Origin: SIG636 sp045592105
GTDB lineage: Bacteria; Bacillota; Clostridia; Oscillospirales; CAG-382
Reading direction: 5' to 3'
NCBI GenBank assembly: GCA_045592105.1
Contig: JAZNUB010000042.1
Coordinates: 1-27,817, forward strand
Length of the DNA: 27,817 bases
In this document: positions 16,379 through 24,471 of the stretch, one piece after another
Layout of the letters: each line of letters opens with the position of its first letter
Numbering within the stretch: the first letter of the stretch is position 1
Notes under the pieces: model-generated
The model's input: only the letters and a program-made list of their open reading frames with translations
Told to the model about the DNA's origin: nothing
Database searches by the model: none
Made by a program: the position numbers and the translations under genes

Positions 16379-16452
16379 TTTACGTAAGGTTAATCAGCGA
16401 CTAAAGCTTAGATAAACTTTGGTAGATGTTTTGAGTATTTCGTTATTTGGCA

Positions 16453-16481
16453 TTGACAGAAATGGATGCTTATGGTAAACT
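16453..16481 (+). promoter_or_regulatory. Promoter of the first GLUG-EEP gene
   Basis: TTGACA (16453-16458) and TAAACT (16476-16481) are separated by 17 nt, with TATGG before the -10. The same TATGGTAAACT core with the same spacing precedes the second GLUG-EEP gene. The leader is about 70 nt. Confidence 0.7.
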
Positions 16482-16554
16482 TTAATAAAAAACGTTGTGT
16501 TTCAATACGGAATGTTGTAGAATGAATATAAACTTTAATAATGGAGAGAAATTA

Positions 16555-19500
16555 ATGAAAAAGCAACTGTTATCTGTTTTTCTTGCAGTAATTATGTGTA
16601 TTTCCATGTTTTTCGCAGGCGGTGCAAATCAAGTGGCAAACGCGGCTCCTGAAGGCATACCCAATATTTTGGAGTACAACTCAAACACCTCCGCAAGCGG
16701 CTTTGTTATTAGCTCGTTCGCGGGGATGGAGGCGTTTTCCTCCCTTGCGGCAACAACTGATTTCAGCGGCAAAACCATATACCTTGCCTGTGATATAGAC
16801 ATGGCGGAGAAGGAATACACCCCCTTTACCTCCTTTGCGGGTACTTTTGATGGGCAGGGGCACGCTTTGAAGAACCTTACAATAAACGCCTCTCTTACAA
16901 ACGCAGGTCTTTTTGGAAGCACAACTACCACGGCGCATATCAAGGACCTTGGCATAGTTGGCGGCACGATAACACTTTCTGCTGATACCGATGCGCAACG
17001 TCTTGGCAGTTTTGTAGGGCAAATGAACGGCGGCTTGATAGAGCGTTGCTACAGCACCGCAAAGCTTGTTGCTAAAAAATACGCCTCCACCTCCTCCTCG
17101 GATATCTCCGTTGGCGGTATTGTAGGTGCAAACGTAACAAACGGCGTTATTAAGGACTGCTTCTTCGGCGGTACGGCAACAGGTATTGCTCACGCTTCCG
17201 GTATAAGTGACTGGGGACAGGGTCAAAAATCGGGCAAGGTTGGTAAGCTTATAAACTGCCTTAACTTTGGCAAGCTTTCGGCTACAACCTGCTACGGGCT
17301 TGCAAGATACTCCAGCTCGATACTTGAAGAGAACAAAGCAAACGCTATTACTAACTGCTTCTACGTTGGCAGCTATACAGACCTTGATTTTACTGATCAA
17401 GACAAAAAGGTTAGCGCTTACAGGCTTGGTTCGGGCAACCTTACATACAGGCTAAACGAAAACGGCGCTACCAATGTTTGGCGTCAAGGTGAGCTTTGCC
17501 CTGAGCTAACCGTAAACCAAGGCGGCACATATAAGCTTACCATAAGCTACGTTGCGGCAGGTGTTACCACAAGCGAAACCGTTTATATGAACGCTGGGGA
17601 TACTTATACGCCCAAGGGCGTTACCGCAACGCTTACTTCGGCTGGTAACGTTGAAAACAACGTGTTTACTATGCCATCCGCTAACACATCGCTAACAGTT
17701 ACTACAAGCACGCCCAATATTTTGGACTACGCTTCTAATACAAGCTCGAAAAGCTTCATCGTGACCACCGCGGCAGGCTTTGCACACATGGCAACGCTTG
17801 TAAACGGCGGTACCACACTTTCGGGCGTTAGCATCTATATGCTTAACGACATTAATATGACCGACGTTGCAAACCACACGCCTATCGGCGTTTTCATATC
17901 CGACGACGATCACAGCACCTCCTTCCAAGGCAAGCTGTACGGCAACGGCTACAAGGTTTTGTACCTTCGTGTTGAACAGACGGAGCTTAACGGTGCAGGG
18001 CTTTTTGGTGCGGCGTATAAAGCAACATTTTCGGGTATAGGAATTTTTGGCGGCTCTGTTAAATCCGCAAACCGCGCGGGCGGTATAGCTGGGTATGCAG
18101 ACAAATGTACCTTTATTAACTGCTACAACACGGCACACGTTACAACGATTACAGGGAAGGACGGGGCAGGCGGTTTAGCAGGTGTTTCCCGCAAGACCAC
18201 TACGTTTACAAACTGCTTTAACCTCGGCACCATAACCGCCACTGTGGACCATGCGGGCGGTTTATCGGGCTGGGGGCAGACTAATGCAATTCTTGAAAAC
18301 TGCTTTAACCTTGGAGTTGTTAATGCAACCAACAAGCAAGCCTTGATAAGATATGATGGCGCGCTCACCACAACACCTAACGCTTCCTACTATTTACCCT
18401 CCGCTTGTGACACAAGTGGCTACGGTGAAGGCGTTAGCACAAGCAGATTTATGGACGGTAGCATAACATGGCTTCTTAATACCGCCGGCGGCAAGACAGA
18501 GAACAGCGGTGCGTTTACTACCACGCCTATCGGTCCCGCACTTTGCAATAGCAACAGTAACCCCGCAGTTAGGGTTACCGTAAAGGGCGTTGATGCCGAG
18601 GGTAGACTTCTTGAAGCGAAGGACTTTTACGCCAACGCAGGCGATGATTTGGGCATAAGTGGTGCAAACAAAGGTGCATACGCAACAAAAGCCGTTAAAG
18701 CACCGGAGACAGATGGGGGGATAACCGTTAGCGTAGCCGCACCCGCACTTAAAACCCTTGCTATCGGTACGGCGGCAGAGCTTACCTCGTTTGCGGCAGC
18801 AGTAAACAGCGGAAACACCTATAAGGGCTATTATGTTTACCTTACGGCAGATATAGATATGACAGGGGCTACCAAAACCGTTATAGGCACGGAAAGCGCT
18901 CCGTTTTGCGGTGTGTTTGACGGTTGCGGCAAAAAGATAATAGGCTTTACAACAAGCTCCTCCGCCAAATACCAAGGCCTTTTTGGCTATGTTAAGGGCG
19001 GCTTGGTGGCTAATCTGTTCCTCTCAGGCTCTACTATCACAGGCGGCTGGTACTCCGGCACTATCGTTGGCAAAAACGATGGCGGCACTGTTATCAACTG
19101 CGGTACGGATTCTGATGCAGTTGGCTATTACAACAAATCCGCGAACGAAATATCCGTTATGTCATTTAACATTCGCGTTCCTAAAGATGCATCGCCAAAC
19201 AGCTTGGCGGACAGAACGCCACGCGTTAAACAGCATTTAAACGACTATTCTCCCGATATCGTTGGCTTCCAAGAGGTTACTCCTGATTGGAAAACGGTTT
19301 TAGATTCTCATCTTTCGGGCTACAGCAAGGAGTTTGTGTGGAGGGATTCTAAAGCCAGCTCTGAGGCGGCACCGCTTTACTGGAAAACCTCTAAATTCAC
19401 GGTGCTGGAGCAAGGCTCGTTTTGGTTGAGCGAAACGCCGGATGTAATGTCATTAGGTTGGGATGCGGCATATTATCGCACTTGTAGCTATGCGGCTTTG

Positions 19501-19992
19501 CTTCACAAAACCAGCGGCACTCTTGTGCTTGCGTTTAACACCCACGTTGAGAACGCTCACGCTGAAGCAAAGGATGGCGGCACACGTTTGATTGTTGAAA
19601 GAATGAAAGCGTTGCAAAAAAAATACACCGCGCTTGGTTATGGCGAAAACATTGCGGTTTTCTGCACGGCTGACTATAACTGCAAGCCCGGTAGCACGGG
19701 ATATCAAAATATGGCTTCAGGCTTTTCTGATATGAGATTAATTGCCGACAGCTTGGGTAGTGACATAAACCAGATAACCTGCCATGGCTATGGTTCTTCC
19801 GCCAGCATTATAGACCATATTTTCCTTGACCCCAGAGGTGCTAACCCCGTTTATTACAAGGTTTGTGCAGAGCAGATTAACGGCGGATATATATCCGACC
19901 ATTACACGGTATACAGTCGTTTAGGGCTTGAAGCGCAAAACGTTGGCGGCATTGTTGGCTACAACAGCGGCTTGGTTAGCGATTGCTTCACG
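16555..19992 (+). repeat. Large direct duplication, copy 1 (GLUG-EEP coding unit)
   Basis: From the signal peptide to codon 1147 this copy matches 20904-24344 residue for residue in register. The EEP domain starts at residue 865 and the DCFTL/DCYTL motif at residue 1143 in both. Protein identity appears high throughout, with many runs of identical nucleotides. Confidence 0.85.
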
Positions 19993-20727
19993 CTTGGCAC
20001 GGTTAAGAAAAGCCTTAACGCAGGCGGTATTGTTGGCTACAACAAGGGCATAATGCAAAACTGCTACAGCGGCACCGCACTTTCCGCCACGGATTATATG
20101 GGCGGCATTGCAGGTGAACAGCAAGGCACCATTAAAAACAGCTACTACCTTGCAAACGATAGCTACGGGGCATACGCGGGCGAAAGCGTTACAACGGGCA
20201 GCAAAAATGCGGCAGCTTTAAAAAGCGCGGCTATGGCAAAGCTTCTTGGCGAGGTCTGGGCTTATAACGCATCCGTAAACAGCGGATACCCCTACCTTGC
20301 ATCTCTGTTTGAGCTTACACAGCTTGTTGTAAAAGCGGATTCTGCCTATACGAGGGCAGAAAACGTGCTGTATAACATCGGCGTTAAAACCAGCGTTGAT
20401 GTGCTTGAAGCCGGCTTTGAAAACACCAACCTAAGTTTTTACGATGCACAGGGCAACCCGCTTGCAAGCACCGCCCTTGCAGGTACGGGCACTACCGTTT
20501 CCGTTGTTATCGGCAACACGGTAACAGACAGCGCAACGGTTATAGTAAAGGGCGATATTAATGGCGACGCAATGCACTCCTCGATAGATTATCTGATGCT
20601 TAGCGCGCATATAAAAGACTCCTCTCCGCTAACGGGCGCGCCTTTGCTTGCATCAGACATGGACGGTGACAACCAAAGCTCCACTACCGACTATATTGTG
20701 TTAAGAACAACGCTTAAGGCAAGCTAA
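16555..20727 (+). CDS. Giant secreted GLUG-repeat protein with nested EEP phosphatase/nuclease domain and C-terminal dockerin
   Basis: The 1390 residues begin with a signal peptide (about 1-30, cleaved near VANAA). Three related stalk modules start near residues 35, 385 and 745; each has a DIDM strand and GLUG-type repeats such as GGIVG, as in beta-helical surface proteins. An endonuclease/exonuclease/phosphatase domain follows at about 865-1125 with Asn872, Glu907, His997, Asp1040/Asn1042, Asp1087 and terminal SDH (His1116), the full metal-dependent catalytic set. GLUG repeats resume at about 1128-1200, so the enzyme sits within the stalk. After a linker, two calcium loops (Asp1334-Asp1345 and Asp1368-Asp1379; pattern D-x-N/D-x-D-x3-S-x2-D) form a type I dockerin. 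The substrate may be nucleic acid, phospholipid or another phosphoester. ATG 16555 has GGAGAG 6 nt upstream. Confidence 0.85.
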   Translation: MKKQLLSVFLAVIMCISMFFAGGANQVANAAPEGIPNILEYNSNTSASGFVISSFAGMEAFSSLAATTDFSGKTIYLACDIDMAEKEYTPFTSFAGTFDGQGHALKNLTINASLTNAGLFGSTTTTAHIKDLGIVGGTITLSADTDAQRLGSFVGQMNGGLIERCYSTAKLVAKKYASTSSSDISVGGIVGANVTNGVIKDCFFGGTATGIAHASGISDWGQGQKSGKVGKLINCLNFGKLSATTCYGLARYSSSILEENKANAITNCFYVGSYTDLDFTDQDKKVSAYRLGSGNLTYRLNENGATNVWRQGELCPELTVNQGGTYKLTISYVAAGVTTSETVYMNAGDTYTPKGVTATLTSAGNVENNVFTMPSANTSLTVTTSTPNILDYASNTSSKSFIVTTAAGFAHMATLVNGGTTLSGVSIYMLNDINMTDVANHTPIGVFISDDDHSTSFQGKLYGNGYKVLYLRVEQTELNGAGLFGAAYKATFSGIGIFGGSVKSANRAGGIAGYADKCTFINCYNTAHVTTITGKDGAGGLAGVSRKTTTFTNCFNLGTITATVDHAGGLSGWGQTNAILENCFNLGVVNATNKQALIRYDGALTTTPNASYYLPSACDTSGYGEGVSTSRFMDGSITWLLNTAGGKTENSGAFTTTPIGPALCNSNSNPAVRVTVKGVDAEGRLLEAKDFYANAGDDLGISGANKGAYATKAVKAPETDGGITVSVAAPALKTLAIGTAAELTSFAAAVNSGNTYKGYYVYLTADIDMTGATKTVIGTESAPFCGVFDGCGKKIIGFTTSSSAKYQGLFGYVKGGLVANLFLSGSTITGGWYSGTIVGKNDGGTVINCGTDSDAVGYYNKSANEISVMSFNIRVPKDASPNSLADRTPRVKQHLNDYSPDIVGFQEVTPDWKTVLDSHLSGYSKEFVWRDSKASSEAAPLYWKTSKFTVLEQGSFWLSETPDVMSLGWDAAYYRTCSYAALLHKTSGTLVLAFNTHVENAHAEAKDGGTRLIVERMKALQKKYTALGYGENIAVFCTADYNCKPGSTGYQNMASGFSDMRLIADSLGSDINQITCHGYGSSASIIDHIFLDPRGANPVYYKVCAEQINGGYISDHYTVYSRLGLEAQNVGGIVGYNSGLVSDCFTLGTVKKSLNAGGIVGYNKGIMQNCYSGTALSATDYMGGIAGEQQGTIKNSYYLANDSYGAYAGESVTTGSKNAAALKSAAMAKLLGEVWAYNASVNSGYPYLASLFELTQLVVKADSAYTRAENVLYNIGVKTSVDVLEAGFENTNLSFYDAQGNPLASTALAGTGTTVSVVIGNTVTDSATVIVKGDINGDAMHSSIDYLMLSAHIKDSSPLTGAPLLASDMDGDNQSSTTDYIVLRTTLKAS

Positions 20728-20757
20728 TTCCCAAAACAAGTATTATATTTCGCGAAT

Positions 20758-20800
20758 AAAACACCGGCTAAACGGTATCCTACCATGGCCGGTGTTTTTT
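20758..20800 (+). terminator. Intrinsic terminator after the dockerin-bearing gene
   Basis: An 11-bp stem (20758-20768 with 20788-20798) closes a 19-nt loop that contains a small GGTA/TACC hairpin, and it ends in a T run. It lies 30 nt past the stop codon. Confidence 0.8.
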
Positions 20801-20821
20801 GTGTTTTTTACCATATTTGTG

Positions 20822-20850
20822 TTGACTAAAGCGGATATTTATGGTAAACT
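20822..20850 (+). promoter_or_regulatory. Promoter of the second GLUG-EEP gene
   Basis: TTGACT (20822-20827) and TAAACT (20845-20850) are separated by 17 nt, with TATGG before the -10. This matches the promoter of the first copy, so the duplication included the regulatory region and both genes may be co-regulated. Confidence 0.7.
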
Positions 20851-20903
20851 CTAACATAGAGTTGTCGTATGATAAATAAAAAATTAAACAAGGAGAGGAA
20901 ACA

Positions 20904-23900
20904 ATGAAAAAGCGATTACTTTCTGTTTTTCTTGCGGTAATTATGTGCATTTCCATTTTTACCGTAGGCGATGCTAACCAAACGGTGAATGCAACCCCCG
21001 CAGGTTTGCCTAACATTTTGGAGTACAGCGCAAACTCCTCCGCAAGCGGCTTTGTTATTAGCTCGTTCGCGGGGATGACGGCATTTTCATCTCTTGCTTC
21101 AAAAACCGATTTTGCCGGCAAAACCATATACCTTGCCTGCGATATTGATATGGCAGAGGCGAAATATACACCCTTTGCCTCCTTTGCAGGCACCTTTGAC
21201 GGGCAGGGCCACGTTTTAAAGAACATAAGAATAAGCACCACCAAAAAAAATGCAGGTCTTTTTGGAAGCACAACCTCTACGGCGCACATCAAAGACCTTG
21301 GTATTGTTGGCGGCACTATAGTGGTTGCTGCTGATACCAGCGAGCACCGCGTTGGCAGCTTTGTGGGGCAAATGAACGGCGGCTTGATAGAGCGTTGCTA
21401 CAGCACCGCTAACATCACAGGCAAGAAGTACGCCTCCTCATCCTCCTCTGATATCTCCGTTGGCGGTATTGTTGGCGCGAATGTAACAAACGGCGTTATT
21501 AAGGATTGCTTCTTCGGCGGCACGGCAACGGGTGTTACTCACGCTTCCGGTATAAGCGACTGGGGGCAGGGTCAAAAAACGGGCAAGGTTGGTAAGCTTA
21601 TAAACTGCCTTAACTTTGGTAAGCTTTCGGCTACAACCTGCTACGGGCTTGCAAGATACTCCGGCTCCATACTTGAAGAAAACAAAGCAAAAGCTGTTAC
21701 CAACTGCTACTACGTTGGCAGCTATGCAGACCTTTCTTTCACCAATCAGGACAAAAAGGTTAGTGCTTACAGGCTTGGTTCGGGCAACCTTACATACATG
21801 CTAAACGAAAACGGTACTAAAAAGGTTTGGCGCCAAGGCGAGCTTTGCCCCGAGCTAACGGTAAACCAAGGCGGCACTTATAAGCTTACCATAAGCTACG
21901 TTGCGGCAGGTGTTACCACGAGCGAAACCGTTTATATGAACGCAGGGGACACTTATACGCCCAAGGGCGTTACCGCAACGCTTACATCGAAGGGCAACGT
22001 TAAAAACAACGTGTTCACAATGCCCGCAGCTAACGCAACGCTAACCGTTACAACAAGCACGCCCAATATTTTAAATTATTCAACCAATAAAACCTCGAAA
22101 AGCTTTGTAGTTACCACTGCGGCAGGCTTTACACAAATGGCAAAGCTTGTAAACGGCGGTACCACACTTTCGGGCGTTAGCATCTATATGCTTAACGACA
22201 TTGATATGACCGACGTTGAAAACCACACGCCTATCGGCGTTTTCATATCCGATACTGACCGTAGCACCTCCTTCCAGGGCAAGCTGTACGGCAACGGCTA
22301 CAAGGTTTTGTACCTTCGCGTTAATCAATCCAAGCTTAACGGCGCAGGGCTTTTTGGTTCGGCGTATAACGCTACGTTTTCGGACATTGGCATTTTTGGC
22401 GGCTCCGTTAAATCCGCAAACCGTGCGGGCGGTATAGCAGGCTATGCAGACAAGTGTACCTTTATAAACTGCTACAACACGGCAACCATTACCACGCTTA
22501 CAGGGAAGGACGGGGCAGGCGGCTTAGCAGGCGTTTCCCGCAAGGCCACCACGTTTACAAACTGCTTTAACCTTGGCACCGTAACCGCCACGGTAGACCA
22601 TGCAGGCGGTTTATCAGGCTGGGGGCAAAACAATGCCGTTCTTGAAAACTGCTTTAACCTTGGCGTTGTTAATGCAACCGGCAAGCAGGCTTTGATAAGA
22701 TACAATTCTTGTCTTACCACTCCGCCTGCCAACTCCTTCTACCTAACAACTACTTGCAATGTAAGCGGCTACGGCGAAGGTGCGGCAGCAAACCAGTTTA
22801 AAGACGGTAGCATTACATGGCTTCTTAACACAGCAGGCGGCACGGCAGAAAACAGCGGTACGTTTACCACCACGCCCATCGGCCCTGCTATTTGTTACGA
22901 TAACGAAAGCCCCACCGTTAGGGCAACCGTAAAAGGCGTTGATGCTAACGGCAGATTCCTTGAGGCAGGGAACTTTTACACCAACGCGGGCAGAAACGTT
23001 GGCATAAGCGGCAGCACCTTAGGCGTATATATAACAAAAACCAATAAAGCTCCCGTAACAGACGGTGCAATAACCGTTGAGGTAGCCGCATCCGCGCTTA
23101 AAACGCTTGCTATCGGTACGGCGGCAGAGCTTAACAAATTTGTGGCAGCAGTAAACGGCGGCAACACCTACAAGGGCTACTACGTTTACCTTACGGCAGA
23201 TATAGATATGACAGGGGCTACCAAAACCGTTATCGGCAAGGAAAGCGCTCCGTTCAGCGGCGTGTTTGACGGTTGCGGCAAGAAGATAATAGGCTTTAAC
23301 GTAAGCTCCTCCGCCAAATACCAAGGTCTTTTTGGCTGTGTTAAGGGCGGCTTGGTGGCTAATCTGTTCCTCTCAGGCTCTACTATAACAGGCGGGCAAT
23401 ACTCCGGTACCATCGTTGGCAAAAACGATGGCGGCTATATCATCAACTGCGGTACGGATTCTGAGGCGGTTGGCTATTACTCCGAAGATACAAATGAAAT
23501 ATCCGTTATGTCCTTTAACATTCGCGTTCCTAAAGATGCCTCCCCCAACAGCTTGGCAGACAGAACGCCGCGCATTAAACAGCATTTAAACGATTATTCT
23601 CCCGATATCATTGGCTTCCAAGAGGTTACGTCTAAGTGGAAACCGGTTTTAGATTCTCATCTTTCGGGCTACAGCAAGGAGTTTGTGTGGAGGGATTCCA
23701 AAGCCAGCTCCGAGGCAGCACCGCTTTATTGGAAAACCTCTAAATTCACGGTGCTAGAGCAAGGCACGTTTTGGTTAAGCGAAACGCCTGACGTAATGTC
23801 TTTAGGCTGGGATGCAGCATATTATCGCACCTGTAGCTACGCCGCGCTGATTCATAAAACCAGCGGCGCGCTTGTGCTTGCGTTTAACACCCACATAGAG

Positions 23901-24344
23901 AACGCTCACGCTACCGCAAAGGATGGTGGCACCCGTTTGGTTGCCGAAAGGATGCGTGCTTTGCAGGAGAAATATACAGCACTTGGCTATGGCGAAAACA
24001 TTGCAGTTTTCTGCACGGGTGACTATAACTCCAAGCCCAACAGCGTTGGGTACAAAAATATGACTGCAAGCTTTTCTGATATGAGATTGGTTGCAGAAAA
24101 ATTAGGTAGCGATAAAAACCAGATAACCTGCCACGGCTATGGTTCTTCTGCAAGTATTATAGACTATATTTTCCTTGACCCCAGAGGTGCTATCCCCGTA
24201 TATTACAAGGTTTGCGCGGAACAGATTAACGGCAGATATATATCCGACCACTACTCGGTATACGGCATTTTGGGGTTGGAAACGCAAAACATTGGCGGTA
24301 TTGTTGGCTACAACAACGGCTTGGTTTGCGATTGCTACACGCTA
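20904..24344 (+). repeat. Large direct duplication, copy 2 (GLUG-EEP coding unit)
   Basis: This is the downstream copy of the unit at 16555-19992. The two are colinear with no net insertion or deletion over about 1147 codons, after which this copy has deletions. Confidence 0.85.
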
Positions 24345-24350
24345 ACTTAA
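20904..24350 (+). CDS. Secreted GLUG-repeat protein with nested EEP domain, truncated paralog without dockerin
   Basis: This 1148-residue protein is the tandem paralog of the preceding gene, with the same signal peptide, three stalk modules and EEP domain starting at residue 865. Catalytic residues are conserved (SFNIR, GFQEV, NTH, GDYN, SDH); ADYN and IDH of the first copy are GDYN and IDY here, the commoner family forms. The protein ends at residue 1148, in the middle of the post-EEP GLUG repeats, so the remaining repeats, linker and dockerin are absent. It should be secreted but not attached through a dockerin. The EEP domain itself is complete and may be active. AAGGAGAGG (20890-20898) precedes the ATG, and the gene has its own promoter. 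Confidence 0.85.
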   Translation: MKKRLLSVFLAVIMCISIFTVGDANQTVNATPAGLPNILEYSANSSASGFVISSFAGMTAFSSLASKTDFAGKTIYLACDIDMAEAKYTPFASFAGTFDGQGHVLKNIRISTTKKNAGLFGSTTSTAHIKDLGIVGGTIVVAADTSEHRVGSFVGQMNGGLIERCYSTANITGKKYASSSSSDISVGGIVGANVTNGVIKDCFFGGTATGVTHASGISDWGQGQKTGKVGKLINCLNFGKLSATTCYGLARYSGSILEENKAKAVTNCYYVGSYADLSFTNQDKKVSAYRLGSGNLTYMLNENGTKKVWRQGELCPELTVNQGGTYKLTISYVAAGVTTSETVYMNAGDTYTPKGVTATLTSKGNVKNNVFTMPAANATLTVTTSTPNILNYSTNKTSKSFVVTTAAGFTQMAKLVNGGTTLSGVSIYMLNDIDMTDVENHTPIGVFISDTDRSTSFQGKLYGNGYKVLYLRVNQSKLNGAGLFGSAYNATFSDIGIFGGSVKSANRAGGIAGYADKCTFINCYNTATITTLTGKDGAGGLAGVSRKATTFTNCFNLGTVTATVDHAGGLSGWGQNNAVLENCFNLGVVNATGKQALIRYNSCLTTPPANSFYLTTTCNVSGYGEGAAANQFKDGSITWLLNTAGGTAENSGTFTTTPIGPAICYDNESPTVRATVKGVDANGRFLEAGNFYTNAGRNVGISGSTLGVYITKTNKAPVTDGAITVEVAASALKTLAIGTAAELNKFVAAVNGGNTYKGYYVYLTADIDMTGATKTVIGKESAPFSGVFDGCGKKIIGFNVSSSAKYQGLFGCVKGGLVANLFLSGSTITGGQYSGTIVGKNDGGYIINCGTDSEAVGYYSEDTNEISVMSFNIRVPKDASPNSLADRTPRIKQHLNDYSPDIIGFQEVTSKWKPVLDSHLSGYSKEFVWRDSKASSEAAPLYWKTSKFTVLEQGTFWLSETPDVMSLGWDAAYYRTCSYAALIHKTSGALVLAFNTHIENAHATAKDGGTRLVAERMRALQEKYTALGYGENIAVFCTGDYNSKPNSVGYKNMTASFSDMRLVAEKLGSDKNQITCHGYGSSASIIDYIFLDPRGAIPVYYKVCAEQINGRYISDHYSVYGILGLETQNIGGIVGYNNGLVCDCYTLT

Positions 24351-24420
24351 TGCATGTGGTATTGTTAGCTACAATTGTTTTAGCAACTACGGCTTGTTGT
24401 AAAAGCCGAATTCGCTTTAC
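24345..24420 (+). pseudogene. Decayed remnant of the GLUG/linker tail of the second copy
   Basis: Directly after the shortened coding region, a stretch ending in GGTATTGTTAGCTACAA corresponds to the GLUG codons of the first copy near 20014-20043, after a net loss of about 17 bases that breaks the frame. Next, GCTTGTTGTAAAAGC at 24392-24406 matches 20322-20336 of the first copy exactly, so about 265 bases between them are missing. The remainder, including the dockerin codons, is gone. These scars show the shorter gene derives from a full-length, dockerin-bearing ancestor. Confidence 0.7.
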
Positions 24421-24435
24421 AAAAAACAATCTATA

Positions 24436-24466
24436 AGAACGGCATCGCCACAGCGATGCCGTTTTG
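24436..24466. terminator. Terminator between the convergent GLUG-EEP and metH genes
   Basis: An 11-bp stem (24438-24448 with 24453-24463) closes a 4-nt loop CACA and ends in a short T run on the plus strand. It lies 6 nt from the metH stop codon and probably serves the plus-strand gene; its minus-strand tail is A/T-poor. Confidence 0.65.
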
Positions 24467-24471
24467 TAATG

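Noticed and set aside
16495..16554. Upstream alternative start that would add 20 residues to the first GLUG-EEP protein
   Set aside because: ATG 16555 has GGAGAG at proper distance and begins an ideal signal peptide; the added residues would precede and spoil it, and the paralog starts at the equivalent ATG.
16681..17400. Antisense frames over the GLUG-repeat genes
   Set aside because: They recur at matching places in both copies only because the sense genes are duplicated; they lack start signals and motifs.
17100..20130. Recurring short DNA motifs such as GGCGGTATTGTTGGC, suggestive of a repeat array
   Set aside because: They encode GLUG repeats in frame, with irregular spacing and degenerate third positions. 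They are protein repeats and not a CRISPR or tandem DNA array.
16555..20727. Claim of a cellulosome
   Set aside because: A single dockerin is present, with no cohesin, scaffoldin or glycoside hydrolase in the window; only attachment potential can be stated.
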